Assembly (NCBI GenBank): GCA_016124855.1
Contig: WGMX01000024.1
Span: forward strand, 62,001 to 126,000
Length of the DNA stretch: 64,000 nt
From: Anaerolineaceae bacterium
GTDB taxonomy: Bacteria; Chloroflexota; Anaerolineae; Aggregatilineales; Phototrophicaceae
Reading direction: 5' to 3'
In this document: piece after piece, positions 61,313 to 64,000 of the stretch
Layout: the number at the start of each line of letters is the position of its first letter
Numbering within the stretch: the stretch's first letter is position 1
The notes under the pieces: generated by a model
The model's input: only the letters and a program-made list of their open reading frames with translations
The model's database searches: none
What the model was told of the DNA's origin: nothing
Position numbers and translations under genes: made by a program

Positions 61313-64000
61313 TTATTTACGACGCAGCATTTCGCTGGCATGAACGGCGACCAGCACCGGTACTTGGAACAAGATGTAGGCCAGTTCCGCCGAGTTAGGT
61401 TCGTGAGTGTTATCCCAAAAGATTTTTTTGTCGTCGCCGTACTGCTTCACTTTTTCTTCGAGTTCCTCATCGCCTGATGGATCAATGAGGTGAAAATTCT
61501 GGTTGGTTTCGATGAAGCTGGTGGGAGAGGCGATATGCTCCCACGTCAGGTCATTCCAGACGTTGAGAGGCGGCGCTGGTTTATCGGCATCCTGATCAAT
61601 GTCGAGGCCGAAGCGCGGTTCACCGGGGCGTTCTTTGATGACGAAGAACCAACCCGGATCGTCGTTGGGGTTTTCGCCCGTACCGCCGATGGCTTTCTCG
61701 GCTGTTAGATCAAAGCCGAAGAAGTAAATATCAGGATCGACTTTGGCTTCGTACAAGGGTGATTTGACCTTATCGCGCGAAGGATTGTCGCCCATTGTGT
61801 CAAAGTCGGGGTCAAGAATACGCTCTTTGGTGTTGTCGATGGCGGGATCAGTTTTCGATTTGGGCTGCCATTTGGCACGGTGGGCATAAACCACCGCAGT
61901 TGGATATTTCTTGAGCAGTTCGCCGCGAATGACCAGCACGACTTCTTCCTCTTTGCTGCCGCCAACTTCGCGATTGTCATGATCTCCAAGCAGGCTTTGG
62001 ATCGGCCATATGTGAATTTCGGGGATGTCGTACAACTGCTCATGCAGCGTTTTCAACTTTTGCTCACGCTGTGGATCATCGAGGGCGATGCCCGAGAAGA
62101 AACTGGTGACATCCCAGAATTGGCGGAAGTAACTACCGCGCAATGTCGAAGGATATTCACGCCACAGAATTTCGCGGGCGAATTCGTGGTTTACACCAAC
62201 CATGTAGGCTTCAATGAACTTTTGGTTGGTTTCGAGCAGTGTGATGCTGTTGTGTTCGATCAGTTGGATGTTGGGCAGGAATAGTTCTGATGAAATATCG
62301 ACCAACGGTTTGTACATCGGCGCGTCAATTTTGGGATAGGCCAACAGTTCTTGGAAAACTTGCGACAACGGGAAGCGCAGCGCATCCTCTAGATAAGTCG
62401 GAATGCTGATTGTCTTGAGCAAGCGCGTGGGAATGGTTTGGTCGGGATGAATGGCGGCGAATACACGGTCATTGATGGCGGTCAAGCTAACCGGTTTCAG
62501 CGGGATTTCTTTGCCGGTGTTGAGTGTGGCTTCCATCAAGGCGTTGGTATCGCGCAGGGCATCTTTGAACTTGATCGCTTCGACACTATCACTGCCGCCG
62601 ATGGTGGGTTTGAAGGTGGCATCCGGTTCGCTGAGAACAAAATCGGGACTCTTAGGCAGACGGTCAACCGACTCTGGAGTTTGGTTCTCAGGGCGAATGG
62701 CATCCACCTGATTGAGTCGATCTGCCCACTCTTTGACGCGCAGATAGAGTTGATATAAGCCGTAGATGATGGCGAGGCCAATCGGGATGCAGACGATAGT
62801 GAAAGCCAGCACCAGTGTGACAATCGCCACCAACGCAATCGCGACCCAAATGGCATTGACCAGCCACGGGAAACGTCGCAGCAAATCGACCGCTACCGGT
62901 GGAATATCGGTGGGAGTCATTTTGTCGGCGATGTCGTCGGTGGTAGGCAAACCGGGCTGCGGAAGCTTGGGCGGAACAACCAGCACCGCACCGCTGCTGA
63001 TGCGCTGATAAAGATTAGCAGGTTGAATATCCGCGCTGAAGGCCAGTTTGCTCATCAGGCGGCCTTGCGGACGGATGACACGGCGCATGGCGGTTGATAC
63101 AAGCGCGGGCGGAAGGACGCTCTCGCTGAGGGTGTGCTGCACGGTGAAGTTTTGGAGTAAGATGCGGCGGTTCATGGGCGCGGTCAAGGTCATGGCGCGT
63201 TCGACTTTTTGGGCGTAAAGCGGCTTGATGTGCTTGTCGTACCAGATGAAGCTGATTTCTTTGGCGAACTGTGCCGCGCGGATTTTGCGGTTGGCCTCTA
63301 AGACATCGCCAACCTGCGCCCACGCCGCGTCCATGTAAGTTTCTTGCTTATCTTGAATGACGGATGTACCGAAGCCCGCCGCCACACGATAACGCGGATC
63401 GAGGTTGAGGTTATGCACCCAATTACGGTCGGGTGTATTGGGGTCGCCATCCAATAAACGCTGAGTAAGGGCGTGCCAGCGTCCGTATAAAGGCGGTGTA
63501 ATCAACGGATCGTCGGGATCATCAGGATCGACCGGAATAGTCACGCCATCGGCAGAGGCATCAGCGTTGGCCGCATCAGCCGGTTTATCGGAATAGGTAT
63601 CGGCTAGATTGACGAAAGCGGCTAAGGCAGTCTGGAAAGGCTGTGGATAAGGATTGTTATCCCATTCGTCGTACTTTTTGAGTTTATCAAGTTCTTCTTG
63701 ACTGAGGCTTACTTTTGGCACTTTGAGCGAACCGCCGAGCTTGAGGATGCCACCCAAGTCGGGATTGGTAATGCCGGGGAGTCCGCCGCCGGGAACTTCG
63801 ACATCCATATCGCGTGTGCCGACACGCGGATCGACCGGTTTGGCTTCCAGCAGACGCACCAGATATTCAAAATCACCGACATCACCGGTGCGGAAATACC
63901 AGCGGAAGTAGACCGGCAGTTCCAAACCGATGGGTGAATTGGTTTGCCACGCGGGTGTGTTGGCGGCTAAATTGGTTGGAATGGGTTGGCCTATGCCGGA
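61313..64000 (-). CDS. Large uncharacterised protein, first visible gene of the giant operon, 5' part missing
   Basis: At least 895 residues; the frame is open to the right edge, so the true start is outside the window (the TTG at 63925 lies inside the frame). A conserved-looking block P-I-G-L-E-L-P-V-Y-F-R-W-Y-F-R-T-G is near the visible start. Two adjacent hydrophobic helices, joined by a short turn, are encoded at about 62757-62866, a likely membrane hairpin in mid-protein. The C-terminus ends in P-V-L-V-A-V-H-A-S-E-M-L-R-R-K. No catalytic motif is recognised. It precedes the 1,894-residue gene by 14 bases, so the three genes form one operon. Confidence 0.83.
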   Translation of the reverse strand, partial: SGIGQPIPTNLAANTPAWQTNSPIGLELPVYFRWYFRTGDVGDFEYLVRLLEAKPVDPRVGTRDMDVEVPGGGLPGITNPDLGGILKLGGSLKVPKVSLSQEELDKLKKYDEWDNNPYPQPFQTALAAFVNLADTYSDKPADAANADASADGVTIPVDPDDPDDPLITPPLYGRWHALTQRLLDGDPNTPDRNWVHNLNLDPRYRVAAGFGTSVIQDKQETYMDAAWAQVGDVLEANRKIRAAQFAKEISFIWYDKHIKPLYAQKVERAMTLTAPMNRRILLQNFTVQHTLSESVLPPALVSTAMRRVIRPQGRLMSKLAFSADIQPANLYQRISSGAVLVVPPKLPQPGLPTTDDIADKMTPTDIPPVAVDLLRRFPWLVNAIWVAIALVAIVTLVLAFTIVCIPIGLAIIYGLYQLYLRVKEWADRLNQVDAIRPENQTPESVDRLPKSPDFVLSEPDATFKPTIGGSDSVEAIKFKDALRDTNALMEATLNTGKEIPLKPVSLTAINDRVFAAIHPDQTIPTRLLKTISIPTYLEDALRFPLSQVFQELLAYPKIDAPMYKPLVDISSELFLPNIQLIEHNSITLLETNQKFIEAYMVGVNHEFAREILWREYPSTLRGSYFRQFWDVTSFFSGIALDDPQREQKLKTLHEQLYDIPEIHIWPIQSLLGDHDNREVGGSKEEEVVLVIRGELLKKYPTAVVYAHRAKWQPKSKTDPAIDNTKERILDPDFDTMGDNPSRDKVKSPLYEAKVDPDIYFFGFDLTAEKAIGGTGENPNDDPGWFFVIKERPGEPRFGLDIDQDADKPAPPLNVWNDLTWEHIASPTSFIETNQNFHLIDPSGDEELEEKVKQYGDDKKIFWDNTHEPNSAELAYILFQVPVLVAVHASEMLRRK

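Noticed and set aside
1..64000. tRNA, rRNA, CRISPR array, phage or insertion sequence genes
   Set aside because: Looked for cloverleaf-like segments, conserved rRNA words, regularly spaced repeats, transposases and integrases; none was convincing.

Overview
The window looks like a chromosomal segment of a Chloroflexota bacterium, probably Anaerolineae or a neighbouring lineage. This is an inference. It rests on an ECF sigma factor overlapping a DUF5667-type membrane protein, a roadblock/V4R/response-regulator module, secreted proteins with Pro/Thr-rich stalks behind one membrane anchor, a membrane-anchored sortase, and many single-gene units with short intergenic hairpin repeats. Base composition is near 50% GC. 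I saw no rRNA, tRNA, CRISPR array, integrase or intact insertion sequence. About 50 genes are supported.

Left part (1-11.5 kb): the end of a tocopherol-cyclase-like gene, a DHA2 drug exporter, a secreted SH3b-SGNH hydrolase, a PIN/TRAM membrane protein, and the phosphate operon pstSCAB on the minus strand. A PhoR-like sensor kinase with degenerate ATP-binding boxes is divergent from pstS, and a three-repeat Pho-box-like site lies between them.

Middle left (11.8-27 kb): a KamA radical-SAM aminomutase followed by a D-Ala-D-Ala-ligase-like ATP-grasp enzyme, an alpha/beta hydrolase with an Asp nucleophile, a sucrase/ferredoxin-like protein, VanZ-like and streptomycin-6-kinase-like genes, araD, a second SGNH hydrolase, a MarR-MFS pair with a visible operator and probably leaderless mRNA, a secreted hydrolase, and mntH with two DtxR/MntR-type boxes on a strong promoter.

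Middle right (27-50 kb): a GT-C glycosyltransferase, two sugar-dehydrogenase-like beta-propellers, a membrane endonuclease/phosphatase-fold protein, an esterase, a highly biased 65-residue protein, a lactonase-like MBL enzyme divergent from its own MarR gene, a BMP-type binding protein, a roadblock-V4R-REC/degenerate-GGDEF operon, murJ, the ECF sigma/DUF5667 pair, a methyltransferase, a GNAT and a sortase.

Right part (50-64 kb): a 0.7 kb repeat-rich gap, three small accessory genes (one with an internal duplication), a PIG-L deacetylase, and a minus-strand operon of three very large proteins (at least 895, 1,894 and 632 residues). Start-stop overlap and a short gap couple them, and I can assign no function. 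This operon runs off the right edge and is the best candidate for an undescribed system here. Short REP-like hairpins ending in GCCC-CTACA recur four times in the right half.
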